Shown here piece by piece: positions 36,119-47,942 of a stretch of DNA of 64,000 bases. Below the pieces are notes generated by a model. It worked only from the letters and a program-made list of their open reading frames with translations. It did no database searches and was not told where the DNA came from. The first letter of the stretch is position 1; every line of letters begins with the position of its first letter. This stretch comes from Tetragonia tetragonoides (lineage: Eukaryota; Streptophyta; Magnoliopsida; Caryophyllales; Aizoaceae): assembly GCA_038025085.1 (NCBI GenBank), contig CM076153.1:682001-746000 (forward strand), read 5' to 3'. Position numbers and translations under genes: made by a program.

Positions 36119-36822
36119 GAGATTAGTTATTAACATGGTTTTTGTGCCCTTCTGTGGGGCAGTGCACCTTGAATAATGCAAGTAGCCACTAGATTACATT
36201 GTTAAAGATGATGCACATTGAGAGTTCAGGTTGAGTTCTTCTATGCAGTTTTCCATTGGATGCAGATGCAGCCAGATTGTTGCTGGGTTATGCAGAGTTC
36301 AGGATTCGCAGTTCCTCAGCATCAGCGAATCGAATAACACCCCCCCCCCCCAACGTTCCAAAATTACATGTGCTGCTTATTTCACAATAGTCCTAAATTG
36401 TGAAGGTATGGCTAAGAAAAGACTTGGAAATTTGAATATAATTATGATCGTAGTTTAGGACTGGAACTAAATACGATGCAGGGTTTGATGCCCCATCTAA
36501 GGCTTTAACTTCAAAATACAGGCAAAGTGACCCTTTGCAACAGCTGGATGAACTATTAAGAACTAAGAGAACATACTTCGTACATTAGATAGCTAAACTA
36601 CAGTTTTCACTTGGACAAACAAAGTTCTTCAAGGCACGAAATTGAATGTTACCAAGCTGATAGCAAACAAACAACGTCCAAGTCCAACTAGCAAGCAACA
36701 ATCTAATTTCACTTGAACGACAAATAGTCCGTGAACTGCTCATGAGTACCAATTATTATTATTATTTTTTGATCACTGGGTCATTGCTAATGAGTTCCTT
36801 AGCTTAGGTGAAAGCAGCCATC
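36119..36822. repeat. Segmental duplication, copy B
   Basis: Close match to 20081-20760, in the same orientation. It carries a poly-C insert at about 36341-36352. It stops before the NLR tail and is followed by fragments of the unrecognised family (36905 onward). Confidence 0.8.
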
Positions 36823-36904
36823 AGACTTCTTTTTTCTTTTTGTGTTATATTAAAGTTTATATCTGTAATTGAATTACCGTGTTCTTTTGTGAAGTGTAGA
36901 AAAT

Positions 36905-37440
36905 AAACAAAACACTATACTTGGGTAAGGTAAAAGAGATTGTCAAAGTTGAAGCAGAAGAAGATTTAATGTTCTTTTGTAGGTAAAGGTACCCCATTTC
37001 AGTAGTTTTGAACACTTTGCGTTTATACTGATGACTTGTTCTCTTTTCTTTTTTTGTTGGAGATTTTGATCGATATACTGACTAGTGACTACTAAAGAAT
37101 TAGGATACACCATCTTCTATGCCGAGCATTTAAAAATCAAATACGTCTCACGATTCCAGATCCTGCTTTACATAATGTGCTGAATGATGAGTGCTGATTA
37201 CATGTGATTCCTTTGATGCTTCCAGATGAAAATACATGGGTTTCGTTCTCTCGTTGCATAATCTTCTTATTGTCTTATTACATGACATAAGTTCTCTTGA
37301 CTCATAACCTCTGTCATTGTTGTTTCAGGCAAGGTGTACTTTGGAAGCTGGGGTGAAGATCTATGCATCCACATTAATGATATAAATTCCCTGGTGGAAT
37401 CAGTAGAGCTGGTTACGAAGATCAACAAGGTTTATCTCTA
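36905..37440 (+). pseudogene. Degenerate fragments of the unrecognised family, second set
   Basis: Parallel to 32240-32880. Recognisable pieces are VKEIVKVEAEEDLM and a segment after TTTCAG (37329) reading GKVYFGSWGEDLCIHINDIN and SLVESVELVTKINK, which is open and joins a GT-like donor. The better-preserved reading here could be used to identify the family. Confidence 0.4.
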
Positions 37441-37769
37441 TTTCTCTTACTTAGAATTGGTAGGCATCCTTATTGCTATATAAAAATGATATGCTTTCCA
37501 TGAAAGAAGTAATTTTTTTACTTGTCAGGGTAAGACTGCGTGTACGTTGCTTTCTTAGTGTCTTAGACCAACGGTGTGATGGAGTAGTTAGAACTTAAGG
37601 AGCCAATAGGTAGTACCCAGTTTCTGGCTGAGAACGACATGTGTGTGCCTGGAAAGTGATATTGCTCATTGGTGTAGGTTCTTAGGCTATGTTCTTAATA
37701 TATTATTTTGCGCATCACTAGATCCTATGTTTTTCTCTTGCCTTGGTCTGTCTATTGATATCTTGGTGT

Positions 37770-37930
37770 TGGTGGTGACAGAAACTTTCAGTGGATGACA
37801 ACGGCTGCTATGAGTTTGATGTGGATCAGCCTAAAAGGGACCAGGAGAGGAATGAAGTTTGGTTGCCAGTATGTTACAAATTTACAATCCACTGAATAAC
37901 AACTTCAAAATGATATTAAATTGTATTGTC
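37770..37930 (+). repeat. Triplicated exon-like unit, copy 3
   Basis: Reads LSVDDNGCYEFDVDQPKRDQ then ERNEV, aligned with copies 1 and 2. It is the only copy whose exon-like part stays open throughout. Confidence 0.6.
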
Positions 37931-37989
37931 CCATGCATCCTATTCTTCTACTACACTATTATTGTTACTGCTACTATTATGATAGCAGA

Positions 37990-38205
37990 ATATAGGATTT
38001 GCAGTTCCTCAGCAGTGAATCGAATAACACCCCCCCCCCCCCCCCAAATTACATGTTCTGTTATATAAAAGAACTAAGAAAACATACTTATATCCAATGT
38101 TTTTCAGGTACGAAATTGAAAGTTACCAAGCTGATAGCAAACAACAGAACACATCCAAGACACCAAGTACGACTAGCAACAATCTAATTTCACTTGAAGA
38201 GGGGT
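37990..38205. repeat. Segmental duplication, copy C, left part
   Basis: Starts with GATTTGCAGTTCCTCAGCA as in copies A and B. It has a longer poly-C run (38031-38046) and internal deletions relative to A and B. The right part resumes at 38340. Confidence 0.7.
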
Positions 38206-38339
38206 TGGTCAGACAGGGGCATGACAAGCCAAAGACTAGAATTTCAGGTTCCTTCTTCTGTTTCTCTTTAATTTACTGTATTAGAGATTATGTCTTAAGT
38301 TCTTGGCCGAAAATCTGACTTGCTTGCATGACAGGACTA

Positions 38340-38486
38340 TTTCTTTTTTTTTTTTTTGATCACTGCTAATGAGCTCATTAGCTTAGATGTAAGCATGTAA
38401 ATTCTTAATTCTTGGTTTCTCTTCTAGTTAATTCCAGATTGAGAGTCCTTTCTTTCTCATCTCTCTAACAAAACAGTAAAGATAAG

Positions 38487-38519
<33 letters not shown>

Positions 38520-38760
38520 TCGCACTATATGTCCCACTGAGGGCGGGGTCTGGGGAGGTCCAAATGTACACAGCCTTACCCCTAACTAGTCGCCTAGTAG
38601 AGAGGCTGTTTAAAACAGTAAAGATAAGAACGAAACAGAAATCAATCCATTACCTTCTTATGGTAGCAGCTTTTCAACAAGACTACCCATGAAGAGGGTG
38701 GGATATCCATCTACTTTCTTGAGCGTTGTAGGTTCGGATGTATATATTGGGAGACCTCCT
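38340..38760. repeat. Segmental duplication, copy C, right part
   Basis: Matches 20690-20960 through the NLR tail, interrupted by a SINE at 38488-38611. Confidence 0.75.
38470..38629 (-). mobile_element. Au-like SINE with 18 bp target-site duplication
   Basis: Element 38488-38611, minus strand. It begins AACAGCCTCTCTACTAGG, has GGGGTAAGGCTGTGTACA and CTCCCCAGACCCCGCCC, and ends in (TTG)n. These are the blocks and tail of the plant Au SINE; the tRNA-like 5' half is missing. AAAACAGTAAAGATAAGA flanks it on both sides (38470-38487 and 38612-38629). The paralogous copy A at 20824-20843 has the same sequence without the element, giving an empty site. Confidence 0.88.
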
Positions 38761-38831
38761 ATCAACTTTACTTCTCCATCTACAAGAGAAAGCAATTTGT
38801 CAACTGCAAAGTTCACTGCACTCTCTGCCAT
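38658..38831 (-). CDS. In-frame collapsed NLR ORF, 57 aa
   Basis: On the minus strand an uninterrupted frame starts MAESAVNFAVDKLLSLVDGE, then VKLIGG, which is the start of an RPM1-type Rx-like coiled-coil domain. It continues directly with PIYTSEPTTLKKVDGYPTLF and ends GSLVEKLLP-stop, which is the C-terminal tail of the NLR seen at 20881-20980. The whole middle (most of the CC, NB-ARC and all LRRs) has been deleted, leaving both ends in one frame. Sequence upstream (to about 39120) looks like an AT-rich NLR leader and promoter. Whether it is expressed is unknown; it could simply be a deletion relic. Confidence 0.5.
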   Translation of the reverse strand: MAESAVNFAVDKLLSLVDGEVKLIGGLPIYTSEPTTLKKVDGYPTLFMGSLVEKLLP

Positions 38832-39129
38832 CCCTTGTTCCCTTATTGTCTCACTTCATTCCCCAATCTATAACCCCAATTTCGTCTGTCTTATGACAAA
38901 GTATGGGACTACACCTAACGCTTCAGAGTATTTGCTCTTTTGCTCACTATCACAAGTCAAGAAGACAAGAAGAACACACACCTATTTTGAATTTCTTGGT
39001 GATCAATATCAAAATAGTGGCCCAGTCCCACTATGCAAAAAATCAAGTCCATATAATGCAGCAGGTAGGACACAGCACAGTCACAATAAGACTCCTAAAA
39101 ATATGTCTTTCCTTTCCTAACTGTTACCA

Positions 39130-40314
39130 TTGTCACCTTGTAGGTTGGTCAAGGCAGTCTATATCTGGGTGCTGGTTTAAATCACACTACGTTCCCATAA
39201 ATAAAGGAACCCAAGTACCCAAACAAAAATATATATTGGGTTACATTTACAATTTTCTACCAAAAACAAGAAATGTTTTTTCACCTTTGACGCTCTAAAA
39301 ATGCAGCAGAGAATTTGGTTGAGACAATATAACAAACAGCTTGCAGACATTGATAAGCTATTACAACATTTGCAGTAGTTGCTAACATACCTTCCTTTCT
39401 CGGAGTTCTTGTAAAATTTGAAGAAATTTGGAAAGTGCACTGGCTAACCGCCATGAGTGAATTTCCCCTTCTTTCACCAAGGGAGTTGAAACGTCAATTT
39501 GAGAAAGCTTTTTTCTTCTTCTCCCCTGCAAGGGCAATTTCATTTTGCTAACCAAGTCCAAAATGTCACTACCCAAGTACCCACAGACTAGCAAAAAATT
39601 AGTATGACATCTCCTAGAGGTGGCCACTGGGCCGCGCTTGGCGCAGGCACGTAATGGCCCGATCCTTGTCTGGGCCTACTAAAATAGTTGTAGCCTGTAA
39701 AATAATTTTGGTACTTTCTTCAATAAATTGTCTTAGTGTAATCCTAAGTACTATTGCTTCCCCCCAAAAAACAAATAAAAATATACTATTGGTTACAAAG
39801 TAAAAATTATGGGTTGGTTATAAAGGTAATTTTGGTACTTATTGGAGGTGATTTTATTTGATTAGGTAATAATAATTAATTATTCAATAAGGTCTATTAA
39901 TGGTTTTTTATTGATTCAATAATTATAACCAATGTGATTATAAGAATATGTACTGATTCAATAAGTAATGATATAGAAGAAGAAAAAAAAAAGAAGCTGA
40001 CATCCTAAACTCCAATCTCCTCACTGATGATGTCAGCACTTGGCAAAGAGGGAACTAGTTTATTCATTTGGTGCTAGTGCTACAGAGGGAACTAGTTTAA
40101 TATTAAAATAAAAAATAAAAATAAAAAAACATTATCAATACAAGTAAAGTCTGAAAATGATACCCCTCAAAAAGGGAGTCTGAATATGATATGATAGCTA
40201 AAATGGCTGTGTCTGTGTATTTGCCCAAGACTTTGGACTTATATGTACATTATTTATATAGAAACAAGATTGGCTAGTATCCAACAGAGGAAGCTAGGAG
40301 AGAGAAATTAAGAG
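39130..40314. promoter_or_regulatory. Upstream region of the CslE gene
   Basis: No coding segment is recognisable. A TATA-like TATTTATATA at 40251-40260 lies about 55 bp before the start codon and would give a short leader. A GC-rich patch at about 39618-39680 (GGCCACTGGGCCGCGC) may be a transposon end but is unmatched. Confidence 0.45.
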
Positions 40315-43300
40315 ATGGGAGATGGTGAGTATTTGCCTCTGTTTGAGACCAAACAAGCCAATGGAAGGCTCACATACAGAGTTTTAGCAGTCTCTATGTT
40401 GATAGCCATATGTATGTTATGGTTTTACAGAGTTACTCAGATTCCCCAGTTGGTTGAACAAGGAAGATTTGGTTGGATTGTGTTGTTTTTAGCTGAGATT
40501 TGGTTTAGCTTTTATTGGGTTCTCACTCAAGCTCTTCGCTGGAACCTCTACTATCGTTGCACTTTCAAAGACAGGCTTTCAGCAAGGTACTCTTCTCATC
40601 TCACTTTAATTGTTTCATTATCATGGAAAAAGAAAAAAAGAAAAAAAAAAACAGAGCATTAATTTGTTAGTCTCCAAAGTTTCAACTGTATTATGCAAGT
40701 TTAAGCTAATAGGTAAGTTACATGGTTGGTCAACCAAATATTTTTCATACTCCATATGATGATCTAATATCTTTTCATATGTATAGTGTATGAGTAACTT
40801 ACATGGTAGAAAATTCCCTAAAAAAAAAACTAATATGGTAGAAAATCTAAGTTCTCATAAACTTAATTAATTATCATAGTAGGTTCTACTCCACTTCTAT
40901 ATGTGAGGGCTATATTTGTAATTTTGAGGTGGGAGCCGAGATGGCAACCACCTCACTTAAATTCGGGGAAGATCCGGGTTCAAATCCTATCACCACCTAG
41001 GGATTTATCCCCTCTCCCTCCTCCTAGGTGGGGCCTCCTTACCATTCTAAAAAAAAATTTAAAAAAAATAAATGTGAGGGCTATATTTGTAATTTTGAGC
41101 ATATATTACTATGAAATCATCTTCTTCTTTTTTTTTTTTTTTTTTTTTTTTGAGGAAACGATATTGATTGTTCTGTGTGAACTTATTAGTTGCTATACGC
41201 CTATACCAACCAAACAAGCTAAGAGTTAAGACATTTTGTAGGGGTTCACAAAAGGAGCATATTAGTTATTACTAGTTCTTACAAGCATTTAATCACTTGA
41301 ATCAAACAGCATGTAATTAAGTTACTGTTTTGTATAGGTATGAGAATAGCTTACCCAAGGTGGACATATTTGTATGTACCGCGGATCCAGTGGTTGAGCC
41401 ACCAATAATAGTGATCAACACCGTTCTATCGGTCATGGCTTACGATTACCCACCAGAAAAGCTCAGCATTTATTTATCAGATGATGGTGGCTCAATTCTA
41501 ACATTCTATGCTCTCTTTGAAGCTTCCAAATTCTCTAAGCATTGGTTGCCTTATTGTAGAAAATATAATGTAGAGCCACGGTCTCCTGCTGCTTATTTTA
41601 GCTCAATGCCTCAGCCTGACAATGCTAATCATTCTAGTGATTTCACATCTATTAAGGTGATTGTAAACCATATACTGTACTAGAATTCTTACTCAAGATG
41701 GCGTAGTTTTCTGATTTGCACATACTAATTGTTTTGGTGAATCGTGTCGTATGTAGACATTGTACGAAGAAATGCAGGACAGGATTGTAACATCAACAAA
41801 CCTAGGTCGAATTCCAGACGAAGTACGTGAAGAGCACAAAGGATTTTCTGATTGGAACGACTCACACACTTCTAAATATGACCATGACACCATTCTTCAG
41901 GTTAACTCACCAATTCTCCCAATTTGCAAAGAATACATGTGTAATACTTCTTAGCAATGGTTTCTTGTTCTTCTTTATTCTTTGTTAGATTAGATGAGTA
42001 CTTTCTTTTTTGTTTTGAAAGAAAGGAATCAACTTCATAACTCTTCAATGTCTTGCAGTACAGAACGCATCAACAATCTTAAATGAGTACCTATTTAATC
42101 ACATGTACCTACGGCATCAACAATCATAGATCTAAAATGAGTTATGAGTACCTAATTTATCACATGCAAGTTTCAATCAAACAATTACATACATCTACCT
42201 ATAACTAGTCAAAAACAACAGAGCATAATTAATCCTACTCTTTGAAAAATTGCCTACTTTTCATACTTACTGCTCCTATGGGCTGGATAATTCTTTGACT
42301 TAATTTAAGCTAAATCTTATTTAACATATCAATAGTTTTACATAACGACTTCTTTAATATTTCTTCTTACGCACATCTAGATATTGATTGATGGAAGAAC
42401 TGTAGAATCTAAAGATGTTGAAGGTTTCCGATTGCCAACACTAGTGTACTTAGCTCGGGAGAAGAGGCCTCAGCACTTCCATAACTTCAAAGCTGGAGCT
42501 ATGAATGCACTGGTAAGTGACCTATGTTGACACATATATTTAACCCTGGCCTTGACCTTACTTTCTCCCTATGTTTTTATTGTTTTATGATGAAACCATA
42601 CTATACAGATAAGGGTGTCATCAGAACTTAGCAATGGACCGATAATCCTCAACGTCGATTGTGATATGTATTCCAACAATTCACAATCTATTCGTGATGC
42701 ACTCTGTTTCTTCATGGATGAGAAGAAGAGCCAGGACATTGCCTTTGTGCAGTTTCCGCAAAAGTTTGAAAATGTTACCAAGAATGATTTATATGGTGCT
42801 TCCCTTGCAGTCATATGTGAAGTAAGAACTAAGTATTCCTTTTCTATAGAAGGATTTCTCATTTCTCTATGATTTTAATTTAGATAGTAATTTCTAACTT
42901 TAATGATCTGTTTTTCTTCAATCGATTTGTCATACGAAGGTCGAATTTGCTGGTTTGGATGGCTTTGGAGGTCCATTGTATATTGGAACAGGCTGCTTTC
43001 ATCAAAGAGAAATATTATGTGGAAGGAAGTACACTAAGGAGTATAAAAATGAATGGAAGGCCCAAAGTGCATTAAAGGTGGAAGGAACTGCGCATGAGTT
43101 GGAAAAGAGAGCCAAGACACTTGCTAGCTGCACATATGAGATAAACTCTCAATGGGGAAACGAGGTACGAAGTATTTATGTATCTCTCACAATATGCGTA
43201 CTTTCATCTTAGACTAATGCTATTTGAACACAACGTATGTCTTTACATAATCTTCCCTTCATGCATCCATATCATCACATTTTAAGTCTGTATATTTTGG

Positions 43301-44374
43301 TTTGTAATGTTGTTGGCTAAAATTTTTATATATCGTCTAGTGTATCGATATACTTTTAGTTTTTGTCTAAATTCTATGATTCGGAGATGCAGATGGGACT
43401 GAAATATGGGTGTCCTGTTGAAGATGTGATAACAGGGTTGGCAATTCAATGTCGGGGATGGAAATCTGTGTACTTGAATCCCAAAAGAAGTAGTTTCCTA
43501 GGGTTGGGGGCTACCACTTTGGCAGATGCACTAGTGCAACACAAGAGATGGAGCGAAGGTGATCTTCAAATCTTGCTTAACCATAGCCCTTTATGGTATG
43601 GGCATGGGAAGATTAGCCTAGGCCTTCAATTGGGCTATTGTCACTATTGCCTTTGGGCAGTCAACTCCCTGGCAACTCTATCTTACTGCATAGTCCCTCC
43701 TCTTTACATGCTCAAGGGCATTTCCCTATTTCCAAAGGTAATTTTGTTACTTTGTAGTATGTCAAAACTTGACACATATACCTTGTCTTCAAACTCATAA
43801 CGTTTTAAATTTCTAGGTTTCAAGCCCATGGTTTCTTCCCTTTGCCTACATCATCATTGCCAAATACTCCTATAGCTTAGCGGAATTTCTATGCTCGGGG
43901 GGCACAGTCCTAGGTTGGTGGAATGAACAAAGGATGTGGCTCTACAAGCGAACATCATCCTACCTTTTTGCCTTGATCGACACGATCCTCAAGCTCCTTG
44001 GGTTTTCCAACATGAAATTCGTCATCTCGACCAAAGTGGCTGATGAAGATGTATCTCAAAGGTTCAAGAATGACATCATGGAGTTTGGGGTCTCTTCACC
44101 TATGTTCACAATATTGACTACCCTTGCATTGATGAATTTGCTTTCACTTGTGGTGCTGATAACAAAGTTGTTAGTAGTGGATGAGAGAAGAATGGTGATT
44201 GAGAGATTTGGGTTGCAGATTATGCTATGTGGTGCTTTGGTTGGAATCAACATCCCATTGTTTGAAGCTCTTGTTATTAGGAAGGACAAGGGCAAAATGC
44301 CTAGCTCTGTAACTAAAAAGGCAGCTTTAATAGTCTTCATAGTCTGTGCTTTATTTTTATCAGTGAAACTTTGA
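40315..44374 (+). CDS. CSLE1-like: Cellulose synthase-like protein E (CslE)
   Basis: Processive family-2 glycosyltransferase of the endomembrane system; the product of CslE enzymes is not firmly known. Eight exons join in frame: 40315-40586, 41338-41656, 41757-41900, 42381-42512, 42609-42821, 42940-43164, 43393-43737, 43817-44374 (2208 nt, 735 aa, normal for CslE). The start [13 protein letters not shown] and a TM pair (about 20-75) are followed by [10 protein letters not shown], the first Asp region LSDDGGS (139-140), the DCD substrate motif (306-308), EDVITG (445-450, the third Asp) and QHKRW (484-488, the QxxRW motif). About six C-terminal TM segments follow. All catalytic motifs are present. 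A SINE sits in intron 1. The neighbour at 44690 is its tandem copy. Subfamily E rests on overall similarity to AtCSLE1 as I remember it. Confidence 0.93.
40901..41099 (+). mobile_element. tRNA-derived SINE with 28 bp target-site duplication
   Basis: Element 40929-41071 (143 bp). It has an A-box-like GCCGAGATGGCAACCACC and a perfect pol III B box GGTTCAAATCC about 35 bp later, then a short unique body and a 3' A-rich tail (41049-41071). An identical 28 bp sequence (ATGTGAGGGCTA... to ...ATTTTGAG) flanks it at 40901-40928 and 41072-41099. Intron 1 of the tandem CslE copy (44962-45104) lacks it. Confidence 0.92.
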
Positions 44375-44689
44375 CTCATGGATATATTTAAGGTATGATA
44401 TATAAGGTTTGTTGCTCATTTTTTTGAAATTATTTTGATAAGAACGTTTAAATTCACAATTAAAATTTAACAATAATTTTTTTAGCTTAAACGGCTTGTT
44501 CAATTTTATTTTATACTCACATATATCTAGAAAATAAGTTGTAATAGATATAGATCAGTCTTGTTTGCCGACCAGATATAGATGACTATAGTCTACAGAT
44601 AGATAAGGATAGGAACAAGATAGCTATGACTTATTCACTAACAGTAGTTTGTAACTTTGTATTCTTGCTGTTTGAATCATTTGAGAGAG

Positions 44690-47600
44690 ATGGAAGATGA
44701 TGGTGATTTTCCTCTGTTTGAGACCAAACAAGGTGATGGAAGGTTCCTATACAGGACTTTGGCAAGCTCTATGTTGATAGGAATATGTATGTTATGGATT
44801 TACAGAACTACGCAAATACCGCGGATGGGTGAAGAGGGAAGATGGGGTTGGTTAGTGTTGTTCTTAGCTGAGATTTGGTTTGGTCTTTATTGGGGTCTCA
44901 CTCAAGCTCTTCGCTGGAAACTTGTCTATCGTCGTACATTCAAAGACAGGCTTTCGGAGAGGTGCTCTTTTCCTTGTATCACACTTTGAAATTTTTCTAC
45001 TAATAGTTTTTGCCCGTGCAAGTGGACGTAGAAATACAAGCTTTAATTTTCTGGATAAATTTGTATAAAAGATAGAGTACTACTCATTATTGATTTCCAT
45101 ATAGGTATGAGAGTAACTTCCCCAAGGTAGACATTTTTGTATGTACTGCGGATCCAACGGTTGAGCCACCAATAATGGTTATCAACACGGTTCTATCGGT
45201 CATGGCTTACAGTTATCCACCAGAAAAGCTGAGCATCTACTTATCCGATGATGGCGGCTCAATTCTGACCTTTTACGCTCTCTTTGAAGCCTCTCATTTC
45301 TCTAAGAATTGGCTGCCTTACTGTAGAAAATATTATGTAGAGCCAAGGTCCCCTGCTGCTTATTTTAACTCAATGCCCAAGCTTATCGATCCTAATCATT
45401 CTGGTGATTTGGCATCTGTCAAGGTGAGTTCTAATGAACTATTTGGTTTAGCATCCAGTTAAGTCTTGCATTATTCGTACAAGATAACAAAGTACCAAGT
45501 TTTTTCTTTATTACATGTTGGCTTTGTAGAAATTGTATAAAGAAATGCAGGACAGGATTGAAACTTCAACAGTCCTAGGTCAGATTCCGGACGAAGTACG
45601 TGCCCAACACAAAGGCTTTTTCGAATGGAACGACTCGTACACATCTAAGCATGACCATGACACCATCCTTCAGGTTGCTTGCCAAATCACCCAAACTGCA
45701 TACAGAACATGTCCAACATAAACATTACATAGCAAATTTCTTGTCCTCTATATGTTTGATTGTTTGGATGAAAACTCATTAATTGCATTAGCTAAAAAAA
45801 ATCTTAAGAGATGATGACAAGCAAAGTGCCAATCAAACAGTTACATACAGTACATGATATATAACTCTGTTAACTGCTGCAGAAAAAACTGCTGCAAAGT
45901 TATTCCAAAAAACCGCTCTGTACTTTGTACTTACTGCAAAAAACTGCTGCAAAGTTATTCCAATAACCTAGCTAACTTTTCTTATGGACCTTATCGTCTA
46001 CTTAGTGAGATAACGATAATTGCATGTAGTATAACTTTGCATATGAAATTTTCTGGTTTTTGTTCTTATGCCTAGATATTGATCGATGGGAAAAACCTAC
46101 AAGCAATAGATGATATGGCTTTCAATTGCCAACACTTGTTTACTTAGCGAGGGAGAAGAGGCCTCAGCACTTCCACAACTTCAAAGCTGGAGCTATGAAT
46201 GCACTGGTAACCCATATTGACACATATATATAACTCTTGACCTTGTTTCACCCCTACTTTCTCCCTATGTTTTATTGTTTTATGATGAAACCATACTATA
46301 CAGATAAGGGTGTCGTCAGAGCTTAGCAATGGACCGATAATCCTCAACATTGACTGTGATATGTATTCGAATAATACACAGTCTATTCGTGATGCACTCT
46401 GTTTCTTCATGGATGAGAAGAAGAGCCAGGATATTGCCTTTGTGCAATTACCTCAAAAGTTAGAAAATGTTACCAAGCATGATATATATGGTGCTTCCCT
46501 AGCAGTGTCCAGTGAAATAAGAACTGAGTATTTCATATTATATTGTAAGGATTTTCTCGGTAATTTATTATTATCCTGCTTCAACGATCTGTTTTCCTTC
46601 AATTGGTTTGTCACATAAAGGTAGAGTTAGCCGGTATGGATGGCGTTGGAGGTCCAATGTATGTTGGAACAGGCTGTTTCCATCAAAGAGAAGTATTATG
46701 TGGTAGAAAGTATACCAAGGAGTATAAGATTGATTGGAAGACCCAAAATGCATTGAAGGTGGAACTGCCTATGAGCTGGAAGTCAGAGCCAAGGCACTTT
46801 GTAGCTGCACATATGAGCTAAACTCCCAATGGGGAAAAGAGGTTCTCTCTCTTTTGCCTAAAAATTTCCATTCTTTCCTGTACATGTCTAGATCTGCCGT
46901 TTAGTTTTGTCTATTTAATTTAAATATGATTTGGAAATACAGATTGGATTGAAATATGGATGTGCTGTGGAAGATGTGATGACGGGTTTGGCAATTCAAT
47001 GTCGCGGATGGAAATCAGTGTATTTGAATCCGGAAAGAAGTGGTTTCCTTGGGTTGGCAGCTACCACTTTGCCAGACATACTAAAGCAATATAAGAGATG
47101 GAGTGAAGGTTGTTTCCAAATCATGCTTCACCATTGCCCTTTGTGGTATGGGCATAGGAGGATCAGTCTAGGCCTTCAATTGGGCTATTGTAACTTCTGC
47201 TTGTGGGCGCTCAACTCCCTGCCAACCCTATGCTACTGTACTATCCCTTCTCTTTATATGATCAGAGGCATCTCCCTATTTCCTGAGGTAATTATACACG
47301 TTGCGTTTTAGTGTGTCAAAACTTGGCAACAGCTACCTTAGCCTTAGGTTCAAGCACATAATGAATATGATGCAATGTTTTAAATGAATTTTTCTAGATA
47401 TCGAGCCCAATGGGTCTTCTCTTTGCCTACACCATTATTGCAAAGTACACCTATAGCTTAGCAGAATTCCTATGCGCGGGAGGCACGATCCTAGGCTGGT
47501 GGAATGAACAAAGGATGTGGCTCTACCGACGAATATCATCCTACCTCTTTGCCTTGATAGCCACGATACTCAAGCTCCTTGGATTTTCTGACATGAAATT

Positions 47601-47942
47601 TGTGATCACGAGCAAAGTGGCTGATGAAGACGTATCTCAAAGGTACGAGAATGGTATAATGGAGTTTGGGGTCTCTTCACCTATGTTGACTGTAATAACT
47701 TTGGTTGCATTGTTGAATTTGTTTTCCCTCATGGTGCTGATGACAAAGTTGTTAGTGTTGGATGAGAGAAGAAGGATGCTCGATAGATTTGGCTGTGTGT
47801 TTCTTTGATTGTAATCAACATCCCATTGTTTAAAGCTCTTTTTGTTAGGATAGACAAGGGCAATATGCCTAAATCTGTGACAGTAAAGGCATCACTGATG
47901 GCCTTTTTAGCTTGTGGTATTTTCTTACCTGTCTTTGACTAG
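44690..47942 (+). pseudogene. Tandem CslE duplicate, frame-broken pseudogene
   Basis: Same eight-exon layout as the CslE gene just upstream: 44690-44961, 45105-45423, 45530-45673, 46076-46206, 46304-46516, 46621-46841, 46943-47287, 47398-47942. Exons 1, 2, 3, 5 and 7 have identical lengths to the intact copy. Lesions are: exon 4 is 131 nt instead of 132, with a frameshift at about 46112 leading to a stop; exon 5's donor GTAAGA is ATAAGA (46517-46522); exon 6 is 221 instead of 225 nt; exon 8 is 545 instead of 558 nt, with the deletion near 47795. Catalytic motifs ([25 protein letters not shown]) are still readable, so decay is recent. The start at 44690 is chosen by alignment to copy 1. Single-base errors could mimic one lesion but not all four. 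Confidence 0.9.

Noticed and set aside
38488..38519. (AAC)n run as an independent microsatellite
   Set aside because: It is the (TTG)n tail of the minus-strand SINE bounded by the TSD.
44657..44692. Upstream Met at 44657 as start of the second CslE copy
   Set aside because: Alignment with the intact copy places the homologous start at 44690. The extra 11 residues have no match.
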